Source: Bactrocera neohumeralis
Lineage: Eukaryota; Arthropoda; Insecta; Diptera; Tephritidae
Assembly: GCF_024586455.1 (NCBI RefSeq)
Contig: NC_065923.1
Location: forward strand, 4,033,501 to 4,097,500
DNA length: 64,000 nucleotides
Direction: 5' to 3'
Shown here: positions 13,651-25,007 of the stretch, one piece after another
Layout of the letters: each line of letters starts with the position of its first letter
Position numbering within the stretch: position 1 is the stretch's first letter
Position numbers and translations under genes: made by a program
Notes under the pieces: model-generated
Database searches by the model: none
The model's input: only the letters and a program-made list of their open reading frames with translations
What the model was told of the DNA's origin: nothing

Positions 13651-14545
13651 AATGGGACAAACCACGTCAAGTCCATGAAAATTTCGAAAAATATCCGATT
13701 TTGAAAATTAGCAGTTCATTAGGGAGAGGACCAGACGCATACCCTGTGCTATAAATATTTCGTCAAAATTCTTTATTTGTTAAAGTTATTGAAGGTTTAA
13801 ATTTAGAGGACGATAAAATTGTAAAATTATTTTCTCATAAACTACTAGAGATAAATCGATGGAATTTTGTGAAGTCAAAGAAAAATGTTCGAGCTATATT
13901 ATAAATATTTTTTCATGGTATTTTTTCATGGTATTTTTTTTAAATAATAATATTTTACATAATTTTTTGTTAAACAATTAAAATTTTTCAGGTCTTCTTG
14001 AGCTAAAAAAAATTGAAAAGTATGTGACAGAACGCGGAAAATATTCACCTTTAATAATATGCAAAAAAAATTTTGTTCATTCATATCATTCCAAAGATAT
14101 TGAAATTTTCGTCCATTTACCTCTCTTAAAAGGTATGACACATCCATCGTTGCGCATTTACATCGCAATGCCCTTATGCTTTTCCTGCGACACAGATGGC
14201 GGGAGCGAACGACCGAAACACTTTTTAGTAACAGCATTCCAAAGTTCAGCCGCTCAGCTCAATCAGTTTATCTTTAAACACGTTTTTCTCGAATCGGAAT
14301 TTGCCGAATCTGCTGCAGTGATTGCCCGAGAACAAATGATCCTATCACTCTCAATCATTCTCTGTATATGTATGTATAACTCTCCATACAATGACCAACA
14401 ATTTTTTTGATGTCATATGAAATCAAATTTGGACAGTACCAAAAATACCAAAATTTTCGGGGGAATTAAATTAAAAAAACACGGCGCCTTTTTGTCATTT
14501 TGAAGTTTCCAAAATTGTCCTGTCTGGGTCATCCCATGTGATTTG
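13651..14545. mobile_element. Possible 0.9-kb element with short imperfect inverted ends
   Basis: The left edge reads TGGGACAAACCACG (about 13652). The right edge, read inward on the minus strand, reads TGGGATGACCCAGA (about 14538). The interior holds CTTTAAACACGTTTTTCTCG (14273-14292), the reverse complement of the AGAAAAACGTGTTTAAAG block in the 10.1- and 22.9-kb elements, and a direct duplication of CATGGTATTTTTT at 13914-13939. Open frames of 103 and 128 codons cross it on opposite strands without resemblance to any family. The inverted ends are short and mismatched, so the boundaries are tentative. Confidence 0.3.
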
Positions 14546-14914
14546 GTATTTTAGGATTTTTTTCTACGACCGGTAAGCAGATAGAGCTTTAACTTGATTA
14601 TCATTTGTTAACATACATTTCGACAGCTAAAAACATTGTATAGAACATGAGTTACAGCGTTCTGAAAACCCTCGCCTCGAAAAAATAGACACGCACTTCC
14701 TCTACGATTTCGGCTGTTTCTCCTTTCTGAAACAATCAAAAAATAGCAGCATTTTAATCTGTAAGCCTAAATATACGGAATGAACTTTTACTAAATGAAT
14801 ATTGTCAAAAAATAGACTTTTGGTAGACAATTGAAAAAAGATTGGGAATTTTGTTTATTGCTAGAAATAAATTTTCATAATTTTTGATTGATAATGGATC
14901 GGTCAAAGCAATTA

Positions 14915-15005
14915 CATGCGTTTCAAGCCATTCAGTTAAGCCGTTTGTAAGATTCTATGGAGCAAAGCTTTGAGAAAAAACACGTTTAAAGTTTCAAATC
15001 CGCAA
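14915..15005. repeat. Fragment related to the 10.1- and 22.9-kb inverted-repeat element
   Basis: Sequence around GAGAAAAAACACGTTTAAAG, preceded by AAGCCGTTTGTAAGATTC, resembles the CGAGAAATCTTGCAAACCG ... AGAAAAACGTGTTTAAAG part of the 10.1-kb element. Only this core is visible and no ends can be assigned. Confidence 0.4.
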
Positions 15006-15180
15006 CTCAGCTCTGCGAGCAACTCCACCTGAATATGACCTTTTGGTCCTCAGGGTTACTTTTAATTAGGTTTTGAAGAATAAATAGCGCGAAAATAAAG
15101 ATTAAGCTTCGTTAGTATGTTTTAAAAATTATGTCGGACAAGTGATCGTCGCGGCCCACTTTTTTCGATCATCTTTTGCG

Positions 15181-15780
15181 TCAATTAGGACCGTATGTCA
15201 GCAATAATGCGCGTATCGTCTCGGGCTTTTCTGCGCAGAAAAGTGACTCCACATAAAACACAAAAAAAAAGTTTATTGGTGTCAAATCGCACCATCTTGG
15301 ACGCCATGCCACAGTCTCAAGAGGTGAGATAATGCGATCACCAAAGGTTTCCTTAAATAAATTGATTGGTTTGTTGTCTTGCTTGAGCCAAATATTGTTA
15401 ACATCAACATCCTCCAATTTAGGCATGAAAAAGTCATAAATCATGGCTTTAAAGCGTTCCCCATTGACTGTAGTTTTATGACGGGCCTCATTGTTGCAGA
15501 GCACAAAAAGGCATCTCAGCAATAGCTTGTAAATTATTATCAAATGCGACAATTTTGTTTAATAAACTTTATACCCATTCAACCTAAAGTAAGCTTCATA
15601 ATTGAAAAAAAAAATTTTCTTGTGAAAATCGGCATCGGCGGTCATCTCGTTTTAGGCCTATTCACTGAACGTTGTTCCATAAGTTTGTTCATTATTAAAC
15701 GCCAAACCAAACTAAGTATAAATCAAATTACAGCTGTCAAAAGAACCAACTCTGAAAAAAGTAATGCCTAGCTGAAAACC
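15181..15780 (-). mobile_element. DDE transposase C-terminal fragment (Tc1/mariner superfamily)
   Basis: An uninterrupted 123-codon minus-strand frame ending at 15181 holds HKTTVNGERFKAMIYDFFMP, then WLKQD and WRPRWCDLTPINFFF. These fit the pattern VNGERY..MI.DFF.P, WFQQDGATCHTA and WPPRSCDLTPLDFF of insect DDE transposases annotated as Tc3- or mariner-like. The catalytic Asp after WLKQ is kept, but the following CHTA segment is missing, an in-frame deletion of roughly eight to ten residues. Sequence up to about 15780 (15550-15776) may be the broken upstream part. Both flanking ends are unidentified. This is the least decayed transposase stretch in the window, but it is truncated and not functional. 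Confidence 0.7.
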
Positions 15781-15784
15781 TAAA

Positions 15785-17225
15785 AAAAAACATCTGTTAT
15801 AACGCTGTTAAGAGAGTTCCATTGAGGCTAATCGATGAAGTGATAAAATCGAGTCCTAATTGACTGACCAACGAATCGCCTAGCATTAATCTCCGGGAAG
15901 TGCAATGACCGATTTGGTTTTACACTTTTTGATCTGAAGATAAAATCAGTTTTCCAAGACTACATGAACTGTGTTTGTTTAAGTATATGTACATATTATC
16001 ACTCAGGGTGTAGATGTCGCAGGACTGAATAATTATTTTCTCTCTTCTTCCTCTCCTGTGACTTCTGAGGAGGCAAGAAAGAAGTTTTTCCGCAAAGGTA
16101 GAACTCAGCCTACGTTTATAGAATCTTTTCTTCATAAATAATATATATACTTGCTTTAATTTACTTGGAATATACGACGCAGCTATAAGTATAATACATA
16201 AATGCCTCCACATTTACCTGAAAAAATATAAACTTAAAATTATCAAGAAAATAACGCAATGTACTCGAAATAGACACACTCGCGTTCTCAAATTAACATA
16301 ACCTCAAATATTTGCTAAAAATAGCATCAAAATATTGTAGCATTAGCGAAGGAAGCAAATTAAGAACTAGCAGCACTTAAAAATTAAACAAATAAACCTG
16401 ATTCTCTCAAACTAAAATAAGAGCGCTTTGTTCTTGTTGTTGCTACGTGGTTTTATTTTCCCTCACAAATCGTAAAGTATTTTGTTTAGCATTATTAATT
16501 GTCATTTATTAACAATTTCACAGATTTTTAAAAGTCTTCTCACCATTGCTACTTGCCTCCCACAATTTATCTTCGCTACAGATTATTTATAACATCAACA
16601 TAGCCCACTCACACACACACACTCACGCACATTTAAGCAGAAATGTTTTCACTTTTCGAGTTAAAATGTAGTTAGCTGCGTGTTCGAATCGGCCGGTTGC
16701 TGCCATATGTCGCGACAGCTGGCTGGGCTACGCAGCTGCGTGGCGTGCGGGGCGTATGAGTGACGTGGCGCGCAGTTGTCAAATTGGCTATTTCTCATTA
16801 TATTTCTCTACTTATACAGTGTGGTTGCCCTGGCGGATGTGTTTCCAAATTTTTTGGTTATTTGTCGCCTACTTTGTGTCTCGAACGCGGCCACCTGAGC
16901 TGCGATGCCTTGCCAACGACCTCATTGGGTTGTGTTGCTTGATTTATATTTTATTTTTTAATTTTCATTGTATTTATATCTCTTAATAGATTGTTAAGCT
17001 AATAAAATCTTTCTTCAGCTGGGACATTTGTGAGAATTATGTCTTTGCGGTGGCGATTTTAAATAAATTTTCCGTCTAAATATTTGCTAGTTGTGGCGCT
17101 GAATCTTCAGTGGCGTTATTTATGAGCTCAAATGCGGACTAGTCTAAATTCTTATTAAGAAATTTAAGTATGCGTGTTATTTCTAGTGAAAAATTTATGT
17201 TTTTTAATGACAATTTTTAGTATTG
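15785..17225. other. Unique-looking DNA without feature
   Basis: Holds a short (CA)n run at 16605-16625 and a GC-richer patch at 16670-16920 in which two 60-76 codon frames overlap. Neither resembles a protein family. Nothing else is supported. Confidence 0.35.
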
Positions 17226-17529
17226 GTAGAATCTTGAGTGGGCTAAAGAACTGTCAATTATGAAAGGTATTTTCAAGCTTTTCTTTTAGGATCTGTTGTC
17301 TAGTAGATGACAATCTAGAAACGATTCAAGTTATCCTTTAAATTATCATATAGGCAGGTGACAGTTTTTTTGTTCTGAAAAGCTTACAATCCATTGTGTG
17401 AAGACTAAAATTTAACTAAATCATTTAAAAGGTTTACTTAATATGTTGAAATTTGAATTAATGTCCCGCTTGAGGAGAAAATAATAATTAATAAACGCGT
17501 AAACTAGATTAAACATACATATAAGACCT

Positions 17530-18450
17530 GAAAGTTCAGATTTCATTAATTATACGAAAGCTCAACAGCGCTGAGGAAAGCTGAAGTGAGAGCTTATCAT
17601 TTTTTAATGTAATCATTAATTTTGTCTCTCTTACTCTTTATTAGGTTTGAATGCTGTGAAGTCTTCGTTTATTTTTCAAAGTAATATGATTATAACATTG
17701 GTTAAAGCTTGCATATGAAGAAGCTTGGGTGTAAGTTAACTATTTAAATTGACAAATTGGTGAAATGGTAATGATATTTTTGTATAAGAAGCGAAAGTTA
17801 CTAGTTTAAAGTAAGATTTTACGAAGCTTTTTATAAATTTTACCGATTAACATGTTCATTGATTATACACATTAATTTCATAATTTTTTCTTGTTGGTAT
17901 ATTGAAGCTTTCTGCCATAAGCAATAAAAGCTTGTGGCTTGTATGTTTGCCTTATATTAGACAGTTTCGAACTATAAAATAATTCTTTAAAAGCTAAGAC
18001 CATTCATGCATAAACAGTGAAAGCTCTGCGACTTTCATACCAAACAGCTTGGGTGAAAGCTCGCAGTTTAGTTTGGAATATTGATTTTTGAGAAAAATGA
18101 GAGCTCATACCATTTTAAATAAGCTTCTGAAAAAGTTAAAGCTCATAAATTTTTAAAAGAGTTTTTATTCGTTTGCATAATTTACTTATTTATCTTAAAT
18201 TTTATTATTTACTGATTGATTTGCTGATTTGAGACAACTGTACTTTCTGTCTGGCTGCGGTATTGAAAGAAAACTTCGAGTTAAAAAATAATTCGTTAAG
18301 AACTTTCACCCATAAATAATGAAAGCTCTGCGACTTTTATATCAAAAAGCTTGGGTGAAAGCTCACAGTTTATTTTGGAATATTGATGAAATGTTAAAGA
18401 TTTCTTTTGAAAAAAGCGAAAGCTCAAAGCTTTTAAGAGAGCTAATTAGT
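17530..18450. repeat. Degenerate tandem repeat, three units of about 300-325 bp
   Basis: The core AAGCTTGGGTG recurs at 17721, 18045 and 18347, spacings of about 324 and 302 bases. Around the last two, GAAAGCTCTGCGACTTT precedes it and TTTGGAATATTGAT follows it with few changes. The first unit aligns with the third over GGTGAAATGGTAATGAT versus GATGAAATGTTAAAGAT, and over AGAAGCGAAAGTTAC versus AAAAGCGAAAGCTC. GAAAGCTC- and GAGAGCTT-like words are dense through the block. There is no coding frame. It could be a short decayed satellite or serial local duplications. Confidence 0.6.
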
Positions 18451-19315
18451 TTTAACCTAGTTTAACTATTCTTCGAATATATTAAGAAATTTTCAAATTC
18501 ATAATTTTTCGGTTGCAATAATAAAACCCAAAAGCAATTGAAGTATCGTACCAAACTCAACACAAATGACCTAAAATCCACTAAAAAGCAAAAACAAAAG
18601 TTATGAATGAATAATTGTAGTAAACATATAAGTGGATTTGCGCAGTACGACATCTGTATATATGTATAGAAGTATATCTTTGAGGTCTCAAATGCTCATA
18701 TCGCACACCCGAAATGTTTGCCAGTAATTATAAGTGTATGACGAATACTTTTGTGTGTGTGCGAGTGTGCATAACAAGTGTTGGTGTAAATAAATAAGTA
18801 ATTGTTTGTGCGATACGCAAAATATTTTTCGGTCAACTTTCGGCTTTGCTTCGCTCTGCTTTGCGCTGCTGTGATGTGCCCGACCTTGTGCCAGTTTGCT
18901 TTGCATGCGGCGCCTTTGTTGCTTCTTAACCTCACTTGCTCATACTTTAATTTAATATTATAACATACATGTGTACATAGATCTGTGAACAAATGTAGAT
19001 ATATTTAAGTACGTACAAGTGTTTACACATGTTTACCGGACAGATAATTACATAGCTATGTATTATATGTATTTCGATACATTTGTGTGCGTATGAAAGT
19101 TGTGCAGTTGTGTTGTTGTATGCCAATAAATTTAATTGTATATTTATTTATCGCGTATTGACTGCGATTATACCTTCAAATCATTTATCTGTTTGGCATA
19201 ATGGCCAAATATGTTCGCATCTATATTGTATACATATGTATGTATATAGTCATATATATGTATGTGTTTACACTTAACTATACAACAATAACAATAACCT
19301 ATGATAATTTTGTGA
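18451..19315. other. Unique-looking DNA with CATA/TATG repeats
   Basis: Simple repeats lie at 18655-18680 and 19225-19265. Open frames of 60-98 codons fall on low-complexity sequence. No feature is supported. Confidence 0.35.
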
Positions 19316-19830
19316 AAATATATTTTCAAGTAAAAAGGGTTGCTATGCAAGAATTTGATTTGGAAGGGACATTTTGTATGACAGGCATATTCTATAGTGA
19401 TCCGATCTCAAAATTTTTGTTTCGGAGATTGTACCTTTGCCTTTGGCAATAATGTATGTTCAATTTTGTAACTATGTCTTATGAAATAAAAAGTTTCCCA
19501 TGCAAGAACTTGATTTTTATCGGTCAGTTTGTAGGGCAGCTATACGCTATAGTGGTCCGATTTCAGCGCTTTCGACAAATAAGGAGCTTCTTGGTAGAAA
19601 AAGAACTCGTGAAAAATTTCAGACCGATATTTCAAATTTTTGAGGGGCTTATTCGCGTATAAACTGACACTGACTGACAAGTGGACATGGTTAAACCGAC
19701 TTAGCTCGTTATGCTGATCATTTTCATATATGTAAAAATATTTATATATGTATACTTGATAGGGTCATAGACGTTTCACGCTCAAGCTTCGTGGAAAACT
19801 TATTACACCCTATTCAGTGCATAAATAATT
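19316..19830 (+). repeat. GGTCCGATATCGG dispersed repeat, longest copy
   Basis: Read on the plus strand it holds two diverged rounds of CATGCAAGAACTTGATTTT..., then TATAGTGGTCCGATTTCAGC, CAGACCGATATTTCAAATTT, AAACCGACTTAGCTCG, TGCTGATCATTTTCATATAT and GCTTCGTGGAAAACTTATTA, ending CACCCTATTCAG. The same order of blocks appears, in part, at 12057, 30490, 44860, 49083 and 50980. No protein frame links the blocks. Known relatives are scattered in fly genomes, but I cannot name the element. Confidence 0.65.
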
Positions 19831-21254
19831 ATTACCGCGCCCTCAAACCACTGTCCATCTTAGCTTTTGAGATTTCGTTTTGTCCAATTTGACACAATTG
19901 CTCATCGAACTGGCATGCATCGGATTCCGTAAATATTTTCAAATACACACACACACACCATCTTATTCAAACAACAATGTTGCATGCTCCTACTCATTTA
20001 CATACCGACAGCTAAGCGCTGCGATCATCCAAACGATTTGTCGCTCACCCGCCGAGCGTTCGCGAGATTTATGTGTTGATCGTTCGCGTCGTTTTATTAG
20101 GCGAGCGCTCGTTTTGACATTTCAGCACCGTTAGCCTGTAGTCAGAGCGTTGGCCACTGTGGCGCGCCGCTTCGCGTCGGTGGACCGTGTCATAAAGTGA
20201 CAAATTTGTGTGTGTTCCATTCCAAACATTTCATTTGCTTGACATTCTCGCTGAACTTTTTTGTCTTATTTATTTACATAGGCAAGCTTTATGGTTTTAT
20301 TTTTTTGAATTTTTCAATTTTCTGTTGTTGTTGTTTGGTTACAATGTTGCAAATGCTAATATGCATAAATACATATTTTGTTGTTCGCTGATATTTATGA
20401 AGTTGTTGGCACTCGTGTTAACTGTACATTTGAATACAAATACACATCGGTTCAATTAGCATCTGTGCATTTGTTGCTTCGTTTAGCTGCGCATATTTTA
20501 TTTTTATCTTCTTTTCGGATTCTCTTGCAGTAGCTGTCAGGTGAGGTCTTTGAAATATATTCAAAATTATGCCAGAAATTTATAAATAGTGTTTGTGCAG
20601 GTACAAACGATCTAGAAAATTACAAAAGCTCTTTAAATAAATACACTTGGAATTATTTTGAATTCGAAATCTTTTTTCTTTTTTTTCTCAAATTGTTGGC
20701 CGGGCCGGCTTTAGCTATGAGCAACCCTCTGCTGGTTCGAATGACATAATAAGATTTGTTAGATACTCTGGTTGTTTATAAGAATTTTTTTTATATGGGA
20801 TTACGATATATTTAAGATATCGTAGCGACCAACTTAAGTTTTTTAGGTTGTGGTAGTTTCAAAGGGCTTTTCCGATATCATAAACGCCCTGGGAAAATTT
20901 AAAACTCGGCCCTTATAATGCCAAAAGCTCCTGAAGATCGATCTTAATCTGTTTGTATCGACAAAGCGCTTTAAGGCTATTAGAAATCTGCTCGACGATT
21001 TATTTTGTTTATATCGAGCTCACCTAGCCCCAAAATAAACAATATAAACCGAATTTTAATAGAATTTTCCAATAATCCTTCATTAATGTTTTGACGAAAT
21101 TAAGTATCGAATAAATGCCCAATTGAGTGAATGATGAGTGACTTCAAAGAGCGTCATCGATTTTGAGAATTTTTGTGAAACAACTATATTTTGAATCTAA
21201 ACGTGAAATCGATAACTATTTGGTTCTTCTGTTTTTATCTTTTCATTGGTAATA
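19831..21254. other. Unique-looking DNA with a GC-richer patch
   Basis: 19990-20190 is GC-richer than its surroundings, with several GCGAGCG-like words. The remainder is AT-rich. No splice-bounded open exon or promoter motif set could be established. Confidence 0.35.
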
Positions 21255-21376
21255 TTTACGTGGTGGGTCCCAAACTCAGCGCACAACCCTGTGGAGGGGA
21301 TACTTGGTCTAGGACCGGAAGTCATGAACTGTTTGAGCCGTATGTAAAGGAATCATTCCTGGCCACTCCCAATTGA
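21255..21376 (+). repeat. Dispersed repeat shared with 48025-48185
   Basis: GGTCCCAAACTCAGC and GGATACTTGGTCTAGGACCG, followed by GAAGTCATGAACTG and TAAAGGAATCATT, align with GGTCCTGAACTCAGC and AGATACTTGGTCTAACACCG, then TAAGTCGTGAACTG and TAAAAGAATCATT at 48029-48182. The 48-kb copy has an extra segment of about 45 bases in the middle. A 61-codon frame ends here (PCGGDTWSRTGSHELFEPYV) and may be a remnant of element protein; I cannot name it. Confidence 0.55.
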
Positions 21377-21529
21377 ATAACAATCAGAGAATTCTCCTCT
21401 CTTGCCTAATTTCTACACGTGATAATTATTTGGTTACTTGGAAATACATTTCATATCTATTTACCGTTCTTTCCTTGTTCTTATTCCAAAACAGGTCATT
21501 TGTAAAGTCCTCGGGATAACATAGTAAAA

Positions 21530-22600
21530 CACATTTTTTTGCAAAATTATTATTTTTTTATTCAACATAATTACCATCAAACGTGATACACGGATTAAAA
21601 CGACCTCCAACTTTTCGATACCATTTTTCTAGTTAGATTTGCCCTTTAATACAAAATCGACCTCGGTTGCGGCGATCACCTCTTTCTTCCCAGTGAGCAT
21701 TCTTTTGAGATCTGAGGGCAAGAAAGAGTCGCTGGGGTCAGATTTGGGAAATGCGGTAGATGCCGCATTAGTGAAACAATACTTTTTTCTTCACATGCGG
21801 GCGATTTTTGGCGATTTCGTCCTTCTTACGGACCAAAAACACTATATAATAGTCGCTATTGATAATCCTTCTCTTTTCAAGGTAGTCAATAAAAATTATT
21901 CAATGCGAAAAATACAGGCGCCTTATCCTTGCCAACCCACTTTTCCTTTTTTTCATGCTTTGAGCGGGTTCATCGTTTGCAGTCCACTGGGATGACTGTG
22001 GATTAGACTTCGAAGTGAAATGCTGAAGCCATGTTTCATCCATTGTCACACATAGATGCAAAAACTCGGGTATTCTAAGCTGGAACATCTCCAAACACTG
22101 CTGCGAATCATCAACTCGTCCTTGTTTTTGGTCAAAAGTGAGCTCGCGCTGTGTCCACTTTTAACCGAGCTTTCTTTTACCCAAATATTCGTGATTGATA
22201 TGATGTACACCTTCAGATGATATCTTTATTTTGTGGACTTTATTGATGTTTTCGTCGGTAACAACCTCCTTTGGGCGTCCACTACGTTCACCGTCTTCGG
22301 CGCTCATTTCACCACGTCTGAACTAAGCATTTCATTCCTTGATGGTTGATTTTTCTGAGGCAGTGTCCGGAAACTCATCATCAAGCCAATCTGCATTTTT
22401 CCCCTTCAAAAAGCAACATTTTATCAACAAGAAAAATTACTTTTATCCAATCTTTTTACAAAAACAAAAGTTGCTTCACTCAAAATGACATGTTTAACAA
22501 ACTAATGATCCGACAGTCGTCAGGTTTATACACGCACCTTTTGAAAGTTAAGGCTAACGAAAAATTGTATGGATTTGAATCTATGAACGCCATCTAGGTG
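21530..22600 (-). mobile_element. Decayed mariner transposon spanning most of a transposase
   Basis: Reading the minus strand from about 22470 down to 21545, blocks appear in the normal mariner order. They are an N-terminal FPDTASEKSTIKEW-like block, DGERSGRPKEVVTDENINKV (about 22245-22305), SEGVHHINHEYLG (about 22180-22215), VTMDETWLQHFTSKSNPQSS (about 21985-22046, the first catalytic Asp), and a DYLEK..INSDYY-like block near 21850. A C-terminus like FDGNYVE lies just before a stop near 21570. Frames change several times and stops are frequent. I could not define the inverted ends. The type resembles mariners with the VTMDETWLHHFTPES signature; it is dead. Confidence 0.85.
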
Positions 22601-22879
22601 TTAGGCTGGGACTTTACAATTGACACCCAATGTAGATCAGTTACTATACATACTTGGAAATTTGGCTCTATCTGGATGCTTGGGCGGAGAAAGCAAGCGA
22701 TTCGAAAACTGATCTTCATTTTATCTTCGAACACTGTGGTGTATCTAACAAACTTTTCGAGAGGTCGGAGTATCATCCCATCGAAGTACTGATTGAACAT
22801 TAAATGTTTGTGAATGAAATTCAATTTAGGATCATCTTTGAATACAGATTTGAACTCTTTAAATATACTAAAGATCTTC

Positions 22880-23436
22880 GTTTTTTTTCATATAAAAAAT
22901 GAAATATTTTATTCAAACGTTTTATTATTCTAAGGATACATATTTGACAAACATTTTGCAAAACTTTCAAAACTCGGCCATTTTGTCCTCATTTCCAGCA
23001 GTTGCTTGGAAAAACGTGCATCCGCGCTGAACTTCTTACAGGTTCATCATATACACACAAAATATGTGCTTAATTAAAAATATAACCTTAGCATAGCTTA
23101 GTGAACATTTCTCGACGTTTTTTGTTTTTTTAATAGTTGCAATTGAACCAAAAAAGATCTTCGTTCAGGACCTTGTACATTATATTGCGAAGACCTTTTA
23201 TACAAGTCATTCATTAAGATCGGTAGAGGAGTTCGCGAGAAATCTTGGCAAATATAATTTCGAGACGAACGCGTTTAAAGTTTTAAGAAACTAAATAGCA
23301 GACCTTGAGCGCGCAAATTTTCAAGACTGTATCTCCAAAACAACATTCTGGAGATGTTATAGAATTAATTGAGGCAATAAAAACCAAATCGATTTTTTGA
23401 AGTTGTGAAAGTCATGGAACCCTTAACCTCCTACTC
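22880..23436. mobile_element. Inverted-repeat element, copy 2
   Basis: TTTTTTTTCATATAAAAAAT (about 22882) matches TTTTTTCTCATATAAAAAAT at 10166. GCGAGAAATCTTGGCAAAT and CGAGACGAACGCGTTTAAAG (23236-23282) match the corresponding copy 1 words. CATGGAACCCTTAACC at the right end matches the element tip (CCATGTAACCCCTTAA in sense). The left tip is lost or too diverged. There is no coding sequence. The two copies differ by many substitutions and indels, so they are old. Confidence 0.65.
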
Positions 23437-23439
23437 CGG

Positions 23440-25007
23440 TAAAAACCATGAATGGGAGAATAGCAAATGGAATTAAAAAACTGTATGAGTTTATAGACTC
23501 GAATAGTATATTTCGAAAGAGATCGTTTAGAATTGTATAAAAAAAATTAGATATTTCAATTAATGTTTAGAAAAATTAATTTTTTTGTGATTTTTTAATT
23601 ATATCGAACAATTTTGGTAAAATTTCGTCATAAAAATATCTTCCAATTTCGCATATTGAAATCGGCGAGTGGCAAAAGGCCTTGAATTAAGAAATAATAG
23701 AGTGAAATAGATAAATCTGTGGAATTTCAAAATCAATGCACTGCAACAACAATAAATCGAAGTGGTTCACCAATTCCCATTTGCCCACATAGAGGCGATT
23801 TTTTATTGAAAAGCTACAATTAATTAACTCGCATATGCAATAATTTTAACACTGTTTATTTGAGCGATGAATTATGATTATTTATTGCAAAATCATACTG
23901 ACTCCACAGCAATTTGCCATGCACATAAATTAATGGCGAACATAAATTGTTTATGGCAGGTGCAAGTATGCATGTGTGTGTGTGAGTGAGTGTGTTCGCC
24001 GCCAATATGCCACATACGCGCAAACTAACTACAGCAATAACAAAAGCAACAATAGCAACAAAAATGGCATACATTTTAATTAAAACATTAACAACAATGT
24101 TGCCACCCTACGCGCATTGTTGTTGCTATTGCTGTAGTTATAGCTATTACAATTGTACAGCAAGCGCGCTGTGGCTGTCTGTCTCTATTTTTTAGTTCAC
24201 AATGAAATAACTCATTTTTTGTGCGCTATCTGATGCTGTTAAAGCGGACATTAGAACTTGTATAGCTGTCTAATACCAATTAATGTTTTGATAAAGTTTC
24301 GGCACATGCGCAGCCGACCAGGTCGCGGCACCGGCTGTTAACAGCGTTGTGCGTTGCGCATGCGCAGAAGCGGCGCGGCGCAGTGGAGAGTAGAAAAGTG
24401 TAGCTTATGGATGAGAGTGTGTGTTTGTATGTGTGTGTGTGGAGCAGATCGGCTGTTAAACAGCACACTTTTGCGCCTGCTGAACTCTGGCTCCACACGC
24501 GTGTGTGAAATTAATAATTTTTGTTGTAATGCTTATTTGTTGAGCGTGTACTGATTTTGCTTCGCATTTCGAGTCTACAAATATTATCTTGTTTAGTTTG
24601 TAAGTGATAATGTTGTACAAAGGTTTGGCGCATTATACAACTGCATTTAATTAGTTCTCAGTGAACTTTCACTGCTTGGCCTTTCGGCCGGTTTTTTACT
24701 GCAGCGATGCGTTTACACTAATTAAAGTGTCCATCATTTGTCAGGCTGTACTTGTTGCTTGTTGTTTGACCTCTCAACAATAATATTATGTTTACCAAAT
24801 TAGCTGTCTAAGTAAAGCAAAAAACAAAAATTGTAAAAATTCATAAATTTCCATTCTCAAACCTTCGAATCTCACTGCCGTTTTTATTTGAGGTTAAATT
24901 AAGGTGAAGTGTTCGCCACAAAACGTCACACCTACCATAATTTGGATGAAGGTCATCAGAAAGTGTACCTGGATTTAATTACAAAGCGTTTTTGTGACTT
25001 TTTGAAG
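23440..25007. other. Unique-looking DNA with simple repeats
   Basis: A (TG)n-type run lies at 23971-23995 and a palindromic GCGCATGCGC-rich patch at 24300-24380. Caa/ttg words are common. No gene is supported. Confidence 0.35.

Noticed and set aside
20500..20560. Ten-base microexon between TTGCAG and GTGAGG
   Set aside because: Acceptor and donor words are present by sight, but a 10-base exon without flanking coding sequence cannot be supported.
20700..20760. GGTTCGAAT resembling a tRNA B box at about 20727
   Set aside because: The flanks do not form the acceptor or anticodon stems and there is no A box at the right distance.
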